64,000 nt of DNA, from the NCBI GenBank assembly GCA_029962745.1, contig CM057161.1, forward strand, positions 6,132,315-6,196,314. The letters run 5' to 3'. Positions 1 through 10,885 of this stretch are shown in pieces. Numbering within the stretch: the first letter of the stretch is position 1; each line of letters starts with the position of its first letter. Origin of the DNA: Echinometra lucunter (Eukaryota; Echinodermata; Echinoidea; Camarodonta; Echinometridae). A program made the position numbers and the translations under genes. Below the pieces are notes generated by a model. It was not told the origin of the DNA, did no database searches, and worked only from the letters and a program-made list of their open reading frames with translations.

Positions 1-47
1 CTCGCACCCTGTGCTCGATCGATTATCTTATATGCCGATAGTGTATA

Positions 48-224
48 TTAATAACGAAATAACACTTCTACCAGTCTACGGTGAAAAATATTAAAGAAAC
101 AGGATGGTTTCGGAAAAAGCAAAGGTTGGTAATCGAGGTAACCGAATACATATCATCCAGATATCTTACAGACCTATAATAATTGATGACGAAATAATAC
201 TTCTACCAGTCTACCGTGAAAAAG
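48..224. repeat. Imperfect direct repeat of about 40 bp, two copies
   Basis: Copies at about 48-92 and 181-224 share ACTTCTACCAGTCTAC followed by GTGAAAAA, preceded by a GACGAAATAA-like stretch, with starts about 133 bp apart. They could be a remnant tandem duplication or subterminal repeats of an unrecognised element that begins outside the window. No coding potential. Confidence 0.6.
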
Positions 225-1001
225 AGTGAATTTTTTTTCCTCGCTCACTTCGCCCCACCGTAATGTTTAGAAAAAGGAACATATCTATTTTATGGCAGCG
301 AAATGACCAAATCACATCACTTATCTAGCAAGAAGCGTCTGCTCCCCCAACTTTCAAAAACACTTCGTGGCCCCTAAACACTTCATTATCTGCGATATTG
401 TTTGAAAATCATGTCTTGTGTGCGCGTATGTATGAGGGTTTGTGTAGGGGTGGAAGTAGATAGACCTAGAGTGCAGCACAACTGTCTGCTAGATTAGGGT
501 TTATGCCAGCCCAGAGGTCTGTCGGCAAATTTAGTTCTGACACCCCCCTCCACCATTCCCCCCCCCCCCATTCGAAAAGTTCTAGCGACCGACGACCATG
601 AGTGTACTTATTACGAGAATAGTACCAGATTTAGTTCATGTGCATTCCCGTAGCGTTAATTCGACGCCTACGTTTCATACTCCGGCCTTTGGGCAATACG
701 TGGAAACCCTCTGTTACAAACTTTAAACAAAACAACCTGTAATAACATGTATCATGGATTTAATTCACGATGCATCAAATGAACAAACCTAGGTAATGAG
801 GGTCTTCTCTCTTCTCTATCTTGTGTCCATGTTGTTTAGAAAATGCAGGGAGTAATGGCTGTTTGGTTGGTGATATCAACATGGACGGGATTTAAACATC
901 CTTGAAGAAGAAAGAAAAAAAAAGACGGGGGGGGGCAGAAGAAAAAATGAAAGATGAAAGAAGATCACTTCAAGTTGTCAAGACTAAAAGGAAGTTCCTC
1001 T
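225..1001. other. Gene-free stretch
   Basis: AT-rich non-coding sequence with C-rich and G-rich runs near 541-570 and 927-937. No ORF with coding character, no RNA gene and no recognised element. Confidence 0.6.
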
Positions 1002-1713
1002 ATTGAATCGGGTAGAGGATAGTTCTTGCCTCTCGCAGTTACCTTTCAATTACGTCACAGAAACGTCACAGAAATAAATATGTATAAGCTTTTGAAGGCA
1101 ATGTACGTATGAATTCCAGGTATAAATTTCTTAGAGAACCCTCACCGGTGTCGATCGCTTTCGCAGCTCAATGCGTTACGCACTCGTTCTACGGGCTAAA
1201 AGTCCAGGGTTCGATTCTTGCTCTCGCCTCATGCATTTTTGCTGTAATAACAATGGCGTTTATTTCGTCAGAAGTATCACAGCTATTAAAGGCGCTTTCA
1301 GGTTATGTGGCGCCACTTTGTGTGCACACATTTTTTGTGTTCAGACATGATGCGACTTTGTGTCGTCACTTATGCTAATTTACGCGCATTAACGTGTCAA
1401 CTCTCAAATAAGAGAGCATTTTGTCAAAACATGCGCAAACAGTCTCGTGGCAACAATTTTTGCGCTAACTTTTTAGGAATTTGATTGATGTGGATTTTTT
1501 TTTGTAGCTATGCAGCAAACAAAAATATGTCCTGCCTCGGCGATATATTTTTTTGTTGCCCTACACCCCATAGACCTGTACACAAAAAATGTGTGCACAC
1601 AAAGTGGGGCTACAAAGCCGCCTCATGTCTGAACGCACTGATACACATTCATTTCTATGACGTCAAATTGAAAGGTAACTGCGAGCGGCAGGAACTATCC
1701 TCTACCATTGAAT
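1002..1713. mobile_element. Non-autonomous inverted-repeat DNA element (about 710 bp)
   Basis: The ends are inverted copies of each other over about 60 bp. The left end (about 1002-1065) reads ATTGAATCGGGTAGAGGATAG then CTCGCAGTTACCTTTCAATT. The right end (about 1645-1713) is its reverse complement with few mismatches. A second pair of inverted arms lies inside, around 1288-1340 and 1578-1640, sharing CACTTTGTGTGCACACA. No transposase is encoded. The length and the two nested inverted repeats point to a foldback or MITE-like element. Superfamily is unassigned because no clear target-site duplication was seen. Confidence 0.65.
1150..1229 (+). repeat. tRNA-like segment inside the 1002-1713 element
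   Basis: GGTTCGATTCT at about 1209-1219 matches a pol III B box, and TCGCAGCTCAATGCG about 50 bp upstream loosely resembles an A box. The stems of a real tRNA do not close well, so this is at most a tRNA-derived (SINE-head-like) remnant inside the inverted-repeat element. Confidence 0.3.
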
Positions 1714-4700
1714 CGTCGTTTTAAGAAGTCTGCCATGCAACTGTGCAACACGCTTTCTTGAACCGTCGTCTAGGGATACTGACTGAAACTCAAGCAGAGT
1801 AGTCTCGTGTTTTCACCATTCTGTGTCAGAAGTGGAAGTAGTCGTTAGCTTCGGTTTTCAAGCTTTCAGCATTCAACACCAAGCATCTTTCTAAATGGCA
1901 TTAAAGACGCTTCTTAAAGGCAAACACTTAACGTTGAATCAAACATCCCTTGGTGCAATGTTTTCGTATGAGAACATCAAGCAAGTGAAACATAAGCATA
2001 TTAGAGGCTCTAAAGTTTGGCGCGGCGGGAAGGTATTATGGGAAGGAGATGTAATTTCAGATTTCTTATCAGTCAGCCCGTCTCCACACTCTTCCGATTT
2101 GTTTTTTTTTTTCTTTTTATAGGAATATCACACTGTCTCCGCCATTGAACATGTTGAACAAAGTACTAATAGTTGCTTCTTTTGTTATAAATAGCGTAGT
2201 AGCGTAGACAACAAGAATCTACCAAAAAAGGGGAAGCGGCGAACATTTCCTGCTTTACGAATGTATCTGCTTATCTGCTCCCCCCCCCCCCCCTCCTCTG
2301 GCTCCCATGCACCCTCACGCATCCTCCTAAAAATCCCGCGCGCACACTCTCACCCACACATTCTGAATACCCTTCGCATCGGATGGAACAGAGCCACCCT
2401 CTCAAACCCATACACACGCCTAACCAACCTCCCCAACAAAAGAAAGCTGGCTACGTGCACCGTACTCACACTGGGTGCTCATTATGTACTTAGAATCTCT
2501 TAATGGGAGCTCTAGGCTTCGGGCAACATTCGTGTTTTAAAATTGTTAGAACCCGAGTATGAGTTCAAGGTTATCAGTGCAGCTTCGAATTCCCATCTGA
2601 TGCAAATAACTCAAGACCATTCCTCTCTCCGCATGTAACTCAAACTTTAAAGCTTAACACGTTCATGCCTCGTCGATGCGAAATAAGAATCTGTAATATA
2701 CTCCTGGGGATGATATTGTTGAGAAAACTAAAGAGAGAGAGAGAAAAAAGTTTCGGTGCTGGCCAATCACCACAACGGCTTCTGGCGATAAAACAGCTTA
2801 ATAATTGTTTTCTGACTTCGCAAATCATTAATTTTGTATGCCTGTCTGTCAGACTTAAATGTCAGAATCTATGATGCAATGGTATTCTAAGTATTCTCTC
2901 TAGAAAAGCTCCTTCAGGCCTCATAAAGACAACTGGAAAGTTCATTATTGTAGAGATAGTCGGCACATAGAAACCCATGATTACCATTGCCATTGCATAC
3001 AATAAATAAATTAAACTACTTCTGAGCCAAAGAAATTGCATCATAATCATGTTCCAAAAGAGAAATCTAACCATCATAATTAGAATTTAAACCCATGTCC
3101 ATTTGGCTAAAATGGAATCAAAGGCTTTAGTACCAAGCTCCTTTCATTGATGGACTTTTTGACTCACAAAAAGTGGTTCGATCAAACAGTACTGGTTATG
3201 GAAAAAAAGGAAAAACTATGATAGTAACAAGGGGTGATAATTTTATTTGTTAGATGTTTTTTCTGGTTATATAATGTAATGAATTATCACTGCTTTGGTT
3301 GAGTTACCCCGCCTGACACCATACTGCAGCATTTAAAGATTTCTTTCTATACTGTAGCTTTTTACTTCACCTGGAATGATTGTGGCAAATATAGACCAAC
3401 TTTAGTGAAATATATTGTGGTCAATATATCAAAGCGTCTTATCAGTGTTCGCCACGTAAACTGTGAGTAAAAAGAAATTGGACACCTTATGTTTCGCATT
3501 CTGTCTTAACAGGGGATTCATTGGTATGGACATATTTTTTTGTATCATTATAGTCAAAATCCGCCTCAACATGCTCAATGTGAGTATATTCTTTTGGTTG
3601 GTCAGTCAATGGAGTCCTTATGAGGTTTGCAATTTTTGCTATTGGGTTTTGTCCAAGTTACCTCAGTCGAGTTTTGTCCAGCCAACCATGAAATATCACG
3701 AATATTATCCAATCAGTATAAAATCAAATGAAGCAGGGACAAACTACTATGAAAGTATAGTATTAAAATTTGTCCATTCCTTATTTTAAAACAATAGGCG
3801 ATTACAAACGAGTCATCTTATTCTGACTCGCTTAGTTCTTTGAGAGCGTCTCAGCAACATGAATGAACATTATCATGGTGAATGATCTGTGCGTCTGGAT
3901 ACACCGAGGTCTTCCAGCCCTTTGAGACGCCCGAGGTAGGATGACAGCTCAGCTTCAACTCCAGCCAAGCAAACAAAATATGAATCATAGGAATAAGTGA
4001 AAATAAAGCCTGTACCCTATCTGTTTTGACCCATTTCGTATTCTTCATTTTCAAGCAGCTTCTTGCATCCATGGACCAACATCGGATGTCAACTGGAACA
4101 TAGGACTGCTTGAGCAGGGATCCTTGCGTTGTACCCAAGACTGCTCTGTGAGATTTATGTACAGGTATGTGGTATTTGGTAGTCGTTGAACGCCTGGCAA
4201 TGTGGACACACCCTTCGGAAGTCCTCTGAAGAGGGCGCGTGTAGTGGCACTTAACCTTATTTAGCGACCGAGATCTTAGCAACTCTTTTTAGCCGCCATT
4301 TATACGAGGATGTTCAGACATTTTCTATTCTAATTTCGACACAGCCAATGCTCCCAGGGGCCTTTTAAGGTGTAACAGTAAGTTCTTGTATCGATAAAGA
4401 AATTAGGACACTATGTTGGGTATGGAATATAATACGCGCTGTGATTGGTTGAATTTGCATCACGTGACGAGCAAAATATTTTGTTATAGTGGACGACCGT
4501 GCACTATAACTTTGATTTTTGCATGGTGAGGCGCTTATTAACGTGTATGGGTCTGCGCATCAAAATCACCTTGCGCTTGTGATGTGAGAGAGAGACGAAA
4601 TTAATGAAATCGAGAAAGGAAGACTCATTAAAATGTCGTAGAGATCTAATACGGGGTCTATTTTCTATAATAGATAGTGCATGTGCTATTGATGCACCAT

Positions 4701-4738
4701 TACTGGATTATATGAACTCCACATACTAAATTATCCCT
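1714..4738. other. Gene-free stretch
   Basis: About 3 kb of AT-rich non-coding DNA. The longest open frame (minus strand, 3851-4282, 143 codons) has no recognisable domain and no splice or start context that supports it. The near-palindromic sequence around 4440-4700 (GTGCACTATAAC, ATAGTGCATG) probably belongs to the same repeat as the hairpin just downstream. Confidence 0.55.
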
Positions 4739-4790
4739 CGTGCAGGTCTATTTTACCTCGGCCTTCGGCCTCGGTAAAACAAAACTGCAC
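4739..4790. repeat. Hairpin with CGGCCTTCGGCC core
   Basis: GTGCAG and CTGCAC enclose TTTTACC and GGTAAAA arms around a GGCC-TTC-GGCC core. Flanking copies of TAGTGCATG near 4675 and 4832 suggest it is the centre of a larger transposon-like repeat. Similar CTCGGCCTTCGGCC palindromes are common in repeats of marine invertebrates; family unassigned. Confidence 0.5.
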
Positions 4791-5584
4791 TTGGGATGAT
4801 TTAGTATTTGTCGTGCACATAATCTAGTATAGTGCATGATAGACCATGCACTATTTATATGATGTTCGTAGCTATTAATATTAATGTTTTCTTCTTCTGA
4901 ATATTCGTATTTGTTTATATTTGCATGAGGAAGAAGGGTTCGTCTTCTTCCTTCTGAAATCGTATGCGCAGATTAATCACAATCCAAAATCGCCTTTAAA
5001 AATGATTTTTTTTTTCTTTTTAAAAACTAATCTTGTTTTCAGTTTTAGAGGTAAAACCAAACTATTTCATTTCTTTACATCCTTTTCAGATTTGCTAGGT
5101 GTTTGTTTTTCTCAATTAATTTGAAAGATTTACTTTTAGCTTTCTTTCAGTGCATTTATGCATAAGCAATAGGATCGATAAGGAATACTCATGTTCGACA
5201 TGTAGATCTAGGTTTTAATTTACACTTCTTTGTAATTAAATGCAAGTAAAAAGGGGCATCAAATAAAGTTATTTCTAGATTTTATCCAAATGTAGATGTA
5301 GGTTTAACTGCACTTATTCCAACCTAGCAATCGTGCAATATTTCCAGTGAGTTACTTCACATCCGGCCGGTACCCTTTTTTTTTCTTTCTTTCTTTCTTT
5401 TTTCTTTTTTGTTTTGTTTTGGAGATGATTTTTTTTTTTCCGCTCACAAGAAGCTTTTTTCAATGTTTTTGTCCTTTCTTTTATTACAAAATCTTTGCTC
5501 CTCCCATGCATTCCGTCCAACGACCACGAGCTCTGGCGAGCCGTGTGCCTCCTCTCTACAGATTTTGTACATTCTAAAAACTTA
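4791..5584. other. Gene-free stretch
   Basis: T-rich and AT-rich non-coding DNA with a TTTC-rich low-complexity tract around 5376-5440. Nothing else supported. Confidence 0.6.
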
Positions 5585-5765
5585 AATGTTAAGTGACCAT
5601 TTAAAAGGGCCAAGGACTAATTAAGTTTCAAAAATGGTAGACTAACACTTTTCTTCAACACTGTCATGACTATAAAAACTGGAATTCAGCATGTCCAAAG
5701 TGTTAATCTACCATTTTGAAAAATGCAGTCACTCCTCGGCCCTTTTAAATGGTGATTTAACATTT
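5585..5765. mobile_element. Small palindromic MITE (about 180 bp)
   Basis: The left arm (5585-5655) and right arm (5697-5765) are reverse complements: AATGTTAAGTGACCATTTAA then AAGGGCC on the left, and GGCCCTTTTAAATGGTGATT then TAACATT on the right. Inner halves share AATGGTAGACTAACACTTT. A short unique spacer of about 40 bp separates the arms. No coding capacity. Confidence 0.75.
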
Positions 5766-6423
5766 TACAACATCCGCCACCATGTTTTCCTGGAGATATT
5801 GAAAAAGTGTTTCCGACCATTTGATCTATGGCCTGACGGTGGAACCTCCATGCACACACTTATTATTCTTGCACAATTATGAATCGCTCTCAATCATCTT
5901 CAATGGCGATTACAATTCCGGTGTAGACAATGTTTAGTTGAATGTCATCATGTGAAATACTATCAACATTCGCCGACAATTTTTACGAACGGGGTTACTC
6001 CATAAAACGTTGATTAGTTTCCTCCTACGTTTCTTATTTCTCATCATTTACAGTGTCGTAATTTTTCAGCCCTGGCGACGGACAAGACGGCATAGCCAGG
6101 AGCTCTAAAAGTTATATAAACTGTTGATACGAATCTCTAGATGTTTTTTTCAGTTATGAAATTCAGAGTTAATAAAATAGAATGAGAAGTACAGAAGAAA
6201 ACAAAGACTGCTTGATATATTCTCGCAATGTTATTGACATGTTAATTCCTAATATTATTTGCGATATTGTTTTTTTTTTAATCCCCATATTTCCCCTCAC
6301 TTAGGTTTGTGTGTTAAAGACGCGTCTTAAAGCATTTGGTTGAAAAGAGAAATCCTTTCCCATCAAATCATCTAAGATTTGAGAATTTGTCATCATCTTT
6401 CTATTAAACCTTTCTGGGGCAGA

Positions 6424-6469
<46 letters not shown>

Positions 6470-7218
6470 CGAAGAAATTGCTTGTCAGATGTTACAATAG
6501 AATAAAAAAAAACAAAATAGCCTGTAGATATTAATTTATTAAAGAGGTGAAAAAGATCGCCTTGTCTGAGCATGTTTGTGAGCACTGCCAAATTTCGAGA
6601 AAAATGAACTCAGATTTATATATATTAGTTTTTCTTGTTTTTTAGTGGCACTCTCACAAATAAACACACAGCATGCACAGAGGGCGTTTATAATTTAGGG
6701 GATTTAGTTTTTGGAGCCTTTTCATCACAACTTAGAAGGTATACTGACTAATTTGAAAACTGAATGACGATTAGGGTCTTTTTTCCTTTTAGGTCACTTT
6801 GAAAAGATCTAGCAGCCCAACCCCCTTATGATGTCACTGAGTCAAGTAATTCTGACATTCATAATATTATATTATAACTTGTTGAGAGATCTCAAGACAG
6901 TCCATGTGCAATGTTCTTCAATTGAAAGTAATCGAGAAACGTTCTTCGTGCTTCTCGCTGTATGTGTCGGTATTTCACAACATACCGTTCACCAGCTCTT
7001 GTTTCCATTTTAACATGAAAAGAATCGGAATTTAATTTTCCTTTTCAAGTCACTGTGGCAATTCAGTCTTGACAAGAGAAAAGCCGGTGATTTGTAGAGA
7101 CACAAATCATTTCTCTACTGCTGATTCCCCACGCTATGTAAAATTTACCCACGAGAGTTTCTTATGCTTTAGTGGTACATCATCGGAACAAGCATATCTC
7201 ATTCTGTATGTATGTATG
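5766..7218. other. Gene-free stretch
   Basis: AT-rich non-coding sequence with the TA microsatellite listed separately. No supported gene or element. Confidence 0.6.
6425..6466. repeat. (TA)n microsatellite
   Basis: About 20 uninterrupted AT dinucleotides follow GATGC and end at TTAGC. Confidence 0.95.
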
Positions 7219-7478
7219 CACTCTAAAAAGATTTAACCGATTTTAGGTAAAAGGGGAACATGCATTTTTGTTGGGTAAAATGATACCAAATACTGACAGT
7301 ATGCATGTTTTATGGGTAAATTTTAACGCAAAATTACCCAATTTTGCGTTAAAATTTACCCATAAAACATGTGTTTTACCTATATGGGACAAAATTTTAC
7401 TCAACAAACATATTCCCTTTTTACCCAATATTGGGTAAATTTACACACAACCTTTTTTTTTTTTTTTTTTTTTGAGTG
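7219..7478. mobile_element. Palindromic MITE with a near-perfect central hairpin
   Basis: The termini are inverted: CACTCTAAAAAG on the left, and a T-run followed by TTTTTGAGTG on the right, with TA next to each end. GGGTAAA/TTTACCC motifs recur throughout. At the centre, 7305-7335 and 7340-7370 are exact 31-base reverse complements around a 4-base ACCC loop, and 7304/7371 also pair. The TA flanks and TIRs suggest a Tc1/mariner-like MITE. A transcript would fold into a long perfect stem. Confidence 0.8.
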
Positions 7479-7620
7479 TATAATATGTATCAAGTAGAGT
7501 AGGAAAAAAAATCATTACCTGGCGCAGAAAATTGCATGGTTTTCCTCACACTGCTACGAATTCACGCATCCTTTCCACCTTTTTTTCTTTTTGAGGACAG
7601 ACAAGACGAGTCTCTTTTTA

Positions 7621-7642
7621 AAGGAGAAGTCTAGACGATTTC
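7621..7642. repeat. Putative terminal inverted repeat of a decayed transposon (left)
   Basis: AAGGAGAAGTCTAGACGATT is the reverse complement, with one mismatch, of sequence at about 10376-10398, and it recurs at about 10725-10746. The two sites enclose the THAP-domain relic and the LINE, so they may be the ends of a DNA transposon, or just two dispersed copies of one repeat. Confidence 0.4.
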
Positions 7643-7826
7643 CTTAAAATTACACTATAAAGCTTAAAATCCAAGCTAACAAATAATGCTACTTTCATTT
7701 GTCAACGTGATTTTCATGATTTTTAAATACTGATTAAGTGTTGGTTTTTTTACTCCGAATAATTGAATTTCCCACCGAAACCCAAATATGGTCATTGGTC
7801 GTGAGACGTAGGAGATGCATTTGCAC

Positions 7827-7838
7827 TGCGCATGCGCA
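7827..7838. promoter_or_regulatory. NRF1-like palindrome
   Basis: TGCGCATGCGCA is a perfect 12-base palindrome matching the known NRF1 recognition motif. It sits about 30 bp upstream of the ATG of the decayed THAP sequence, a promoter-like position. Function is inferred from the motif only. Confidence 0.35.
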
Positions 7839-7866
7839 CATATTCCCTGTATGTTCTATATGCAAA

Positions 7867-8117
7867 ATGCCGATATGTTAGGCTTTTGGGTGTACAAATC
7901 ACACCAATTCTGTTCCAAAGAGAAGGTTTTTTGCAATCCCGAATCCCCAGACGGACAGGGAGAGGTGTGCCCGATGGATTAATAATATTGGAACGGACAA
8001 ATTCGAATTCAAAACTTATAATGTGCGAAGACCACTTTCAGCCGGAATGTTTTCAAGTGCCGGTGGATAGGGTCTATGCGTGCGAAAGTGATGGGCTACG
8101 AGCCCACGAGGAATTGT
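7867..8117 (+). pseudogene. Decayed THAP-domain coding sequence
   Basis: The THAP domain is a zinc-dependent DNA-binding module (C2CH) found in P-element-type transposases and in host genes derived from them. Reading from the ATG at 7867 gives MPIC, an in-frame TAG at 7879, then AFGCTNHTN, RRFFAIPNPQ and WINNIGTDKF. These match the usual start, the Cys pair, the FFAIP-like segment and the W-I-N motif of THAP domains. Near 8019-8022 the frame must shift by one base, after which CEDHFQPECF supplies the distal Cys-x2-His and the F-x-P-x-x-F end of the domain. The shifted frame closes at 8115-8117. One internal stop plus one frameshift make it non-functional as read. No transposase catalytic region follows before the LINE. 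The putative TIRs at 7621 and 10376 make a transposon origin plausible; a retro-pseudogene of a host THAP gene is the alternative. Confidence 0.7.
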
Positions 8118-8433
8118 AAGGTCTTCCCGTCGATCGCCCATTGATATGGTCAGATTTAACAGTCTTTACAAATTCTGAGGCTAATAAGTAGGCACAGGAA
8201 GCATAAATAAAATCAGAAATGATATGGCTGTAGGCCTAGGTCTACTAAAATTCAGAAAAACGAAGTTACTGCACGCCTATGATATGAGAACAAAACAAAC
8301 CTCTACTGCTAGTACTGCAGTGGATCGTAGTCGTACAGCTCGCGCTAGCGCTAGGTATGCGATACACGCACCATCGCTCGCAACAGCCTCGCATCATATC
8401 GTGCATCGCCTGTGTGCGGTGCAGTGCACGGTG

Positions 8434-8518
8434 CGGTGCATTTGCTACGTCACTGGGCCAGGCTGCGAACTGTATTGTGGATGAAAACGGGCTCGTACTA
8501 GAACTTCTGTTTATACAA
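8434..8518. repeat. Tandem duplication, copy 1, left part
   Basis: ACGTCACTGGGCCAGGCTGC and the following sequence to TATACAA match 10545-10621 almost base for base. Copy 1 is split here by the LINE and resumes at 10274. Confidence 0.85.
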
Positions 8519-10266
8519 TTTTTTTTTTTAGCCCTCCATAGGCTATTCAATTGAGTTAAATAAACATTTCACAACGTAGAAGAATGTATTTTTACACTCA
8601 AATGAAATACAATACTTTACATTTCTCTCTTTTAGTTTTAAACAAACAAAGATTTAAGTGACTGCCATTTAGCAACAAATTTGTTATGTGTACCTGAAAT
8701 AAAATTAATATATCTCTCATCTTCATAATATTGAATAACCTTTTTCTTTATGGTACTAAAAATAGGAATGTTATTATTAAGCTTTTGTACAAACAGTTGT
8801 TGTTTGATCAAAATTACCATCCAATTTAAGGCATAATTTCTTTTTTCTTCAAAGTCAAAAATTATATTTCGTAAATTAAACTTTATCTGTACTAAAGAAC
8901 CTTCATTTATCCATTTGCTGTTTCCTTCCAAATTGATTTACTGATTTCACATTCGTAAAAGAAATGTACAGTGTCTTCCACCTCTTTTTTTACAAAACGA
9001 ACAGGTTTCATTACTGACTATTTTCATCTTATACAGTTGCTTAATCAAGAACAAAATCCTGTTTACTATCTTATACTGAAAATATCTTAAAGCAATATCC
9101 GGAGTAAATCGAAATATCATAATATGACATTTCTGCATAAATGAACTATCAGGGCTGTAATCTAATGTCGTTCCCATTTTAAACATACTGAGGGTATACA
9201 TTTCGTTTTTCCAATAAGAGATTTGTAGATGTATCGACATCCTTGTAGGTCATATACAAGTATTTTGATATGTGACGGCATCAATGGACCTTCTACATTT
9301 TTTTCACATTTTCAATATAAATTCTATACTGACACTTTATAGCTTCACCAATAGAATAGTAAGACAAATAATTCAGTTTCAAGCAAAATTTTTGTTCACA
9401 TTCTTCACGAGTTAACAAATTCCCCTTACTATCAATTAAGTCATTGATACATCTGATGCCTTTTTCATACCAAGATCTAAAAAATACAGATTTTTGCCCA
9501 ATTTGGATAGAACTATTCCTCCACAATGGATAAGTTAACCAATCATCTCCTTCTACTTGACACAGCAGAGACAAAGCATAAAATACCTCTTTCCAAAATG
9601 GATTGGCAACTTCATGGGATAATGTTAAAAAATATTCATCACCAAACCCTACTACAAATGGTTTTGTTAAAAACGACTGCATTAAATGATTAACATCATT
9701 ACATGTACCTAAGACCAATCTTCGAATCCACGTGAGCTTTAATGAAATACTAAAAACTCGACATCTGGCATCTTAAGACCCCCTTCTTCATAAGTGCCCA
9801 CAACCTGTTTCCTACTAATTCTGTCCGGCTTATTCTTCCATATGAAATTAAAGAACTTTACTTTTATTGCTTTCATTAACTTAGCTGAAGGAGTTGGAAT
9901 TGACATAAACAAATGATTAAACTGTGGTAACAGTAGTGATTTAGCAACTGTAACTCTTCCAAGAACTGTAATGTTTCGTTTGATCCAAGAAATCATTTGA
10001 CGCTTTACTTTGTCCAAAATTCTGTCATAATTATAATCAGGTATTTTATCAATATCAACATGAAAGTCAGTACCAAGGTAACGAAAATAATCATTATGCA
10101 CAAAATTCACTTGTCTTCCTTACAATCTTATATCTTCACTACCTTTTAAGGCACCAATCCAAATTGCATTTGTTTTCTCCATATTAATCTTAAGCCCACT
10201 ACAATTTCCAAATGAATCCAAAATATGAAGTACATTGCGGAAACTGGCAGATGTAACTGGCAGCTG
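8519..10266 (-). mobile_element. 5'-truncated LINE (non-LTR retrotransposon), degenerate
   Basis: Read on the minus strand, successive frames give the C-terminal part of a LINE ORF2. In order: SGLKINMEKTNAIWIG (about 10200-10150); a YLGTDF block, then RNITVLGRVTVAKSLLLP, FIWKNKP and EEGGLKMP (about 10080-9760); a WKEVF/FFRSWYEKGI block (9600-9400); and a final CSFC...HFFYEC Cys-Cys-His-Cys motif near 8960-9005 that needs one frameshift in an A run. An in-frame stop lies near 10120, and frameshifts lie near 9725, 9260 and 8985. The upstream RT active site and the endonuclease are missing. TATACAA flanks both ends (8512-8518 and 10267-10273), and a short A-tail (T-run on plus, 8519-8529) abuts the left copy, as expected for target-primed insertion. 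L1/Tx1-like by appearance; clade not certain. Confidence 0.88.
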
Positions 10267-10273
10267 TATACAA

Positions 10274-10538
10274 GTTAATTGTTGATTACTCGGTAATCCT
10301 AGGGTATGTTGTGTAACGTAAGACATTTTCTAGCCGCTGATTTTTTTTCTCTTTCTCTATGATCCATGCTTACAGAAATCGCCTAGACTTCTCCTTTAAT
10401 GGTATCAAATGATATATAACTATAATGGCACATGTGTGAGATTCATAGTAATACAAGTTGTGGAGTTGTGCCGGAAACTTTTTTCTCTACCAGTGTAATT
10501 TTGACCCAGCTTTACATGTATATGTAAACATATCGTAT
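10274..10538. repeat. Tandem duplication, copy 1, right part
   Basis: Matches 10622-10885: GATTACTCGGTAATCCTAGG, AGACATTTTCTAGC, CTTCTCCTTTAATGGTATCA and ATGTATATGTAAACATATCG occur in the same order in both. It contains the second putative TIR (about 10376-10398). Confidence 0.88.
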
Positions 10539-10885
10539 ATCGTGCATCTTCTACGTCACTGGGCCAGGCTGCGAACTGTATTGTGGATGAAAACGGGCTC
10601 GTACTAGAACATCTGTTTATACAAGTTAATTAATGATTACTCGGTAATCCTAGGGTATGTTGTATAACGTAAGACATTTTCTAGCAGCTGATTTTTTTCT
10701 CTCTTTATGATCCACGCTTACAGAAATCGCCGAGACTTCTCCTTTAATGGTATCAAATGATGTATAACTATGGCACATGTGTGAGATTCATGATAATACA
10801 AGTTGTGGAGTTGTGCCGGACACTTTTTTCTCTACCAGTGTAATTTTGACCCAGCTTTACATGTATATGTAAACATATCGTATAA
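10539..10885. repeat. Tandem duplication, copy 2 (uninterrupted)
   Basis: About 347 bp that join the left and right parts of copy 1 without the LINE: CTGTTTATACAAGTTAATTA crosses the insertion site. This copy shows the pre-insertion sequence and fixes the LINE boundaries. Confidence 0.88.

Noticed and set aside
3851..4282. 143-codon minus-strand open frame
   Set aside because: No recognisable domain, no conserved motif, and no splice or start context; consistent with chance in non-coding DNA.
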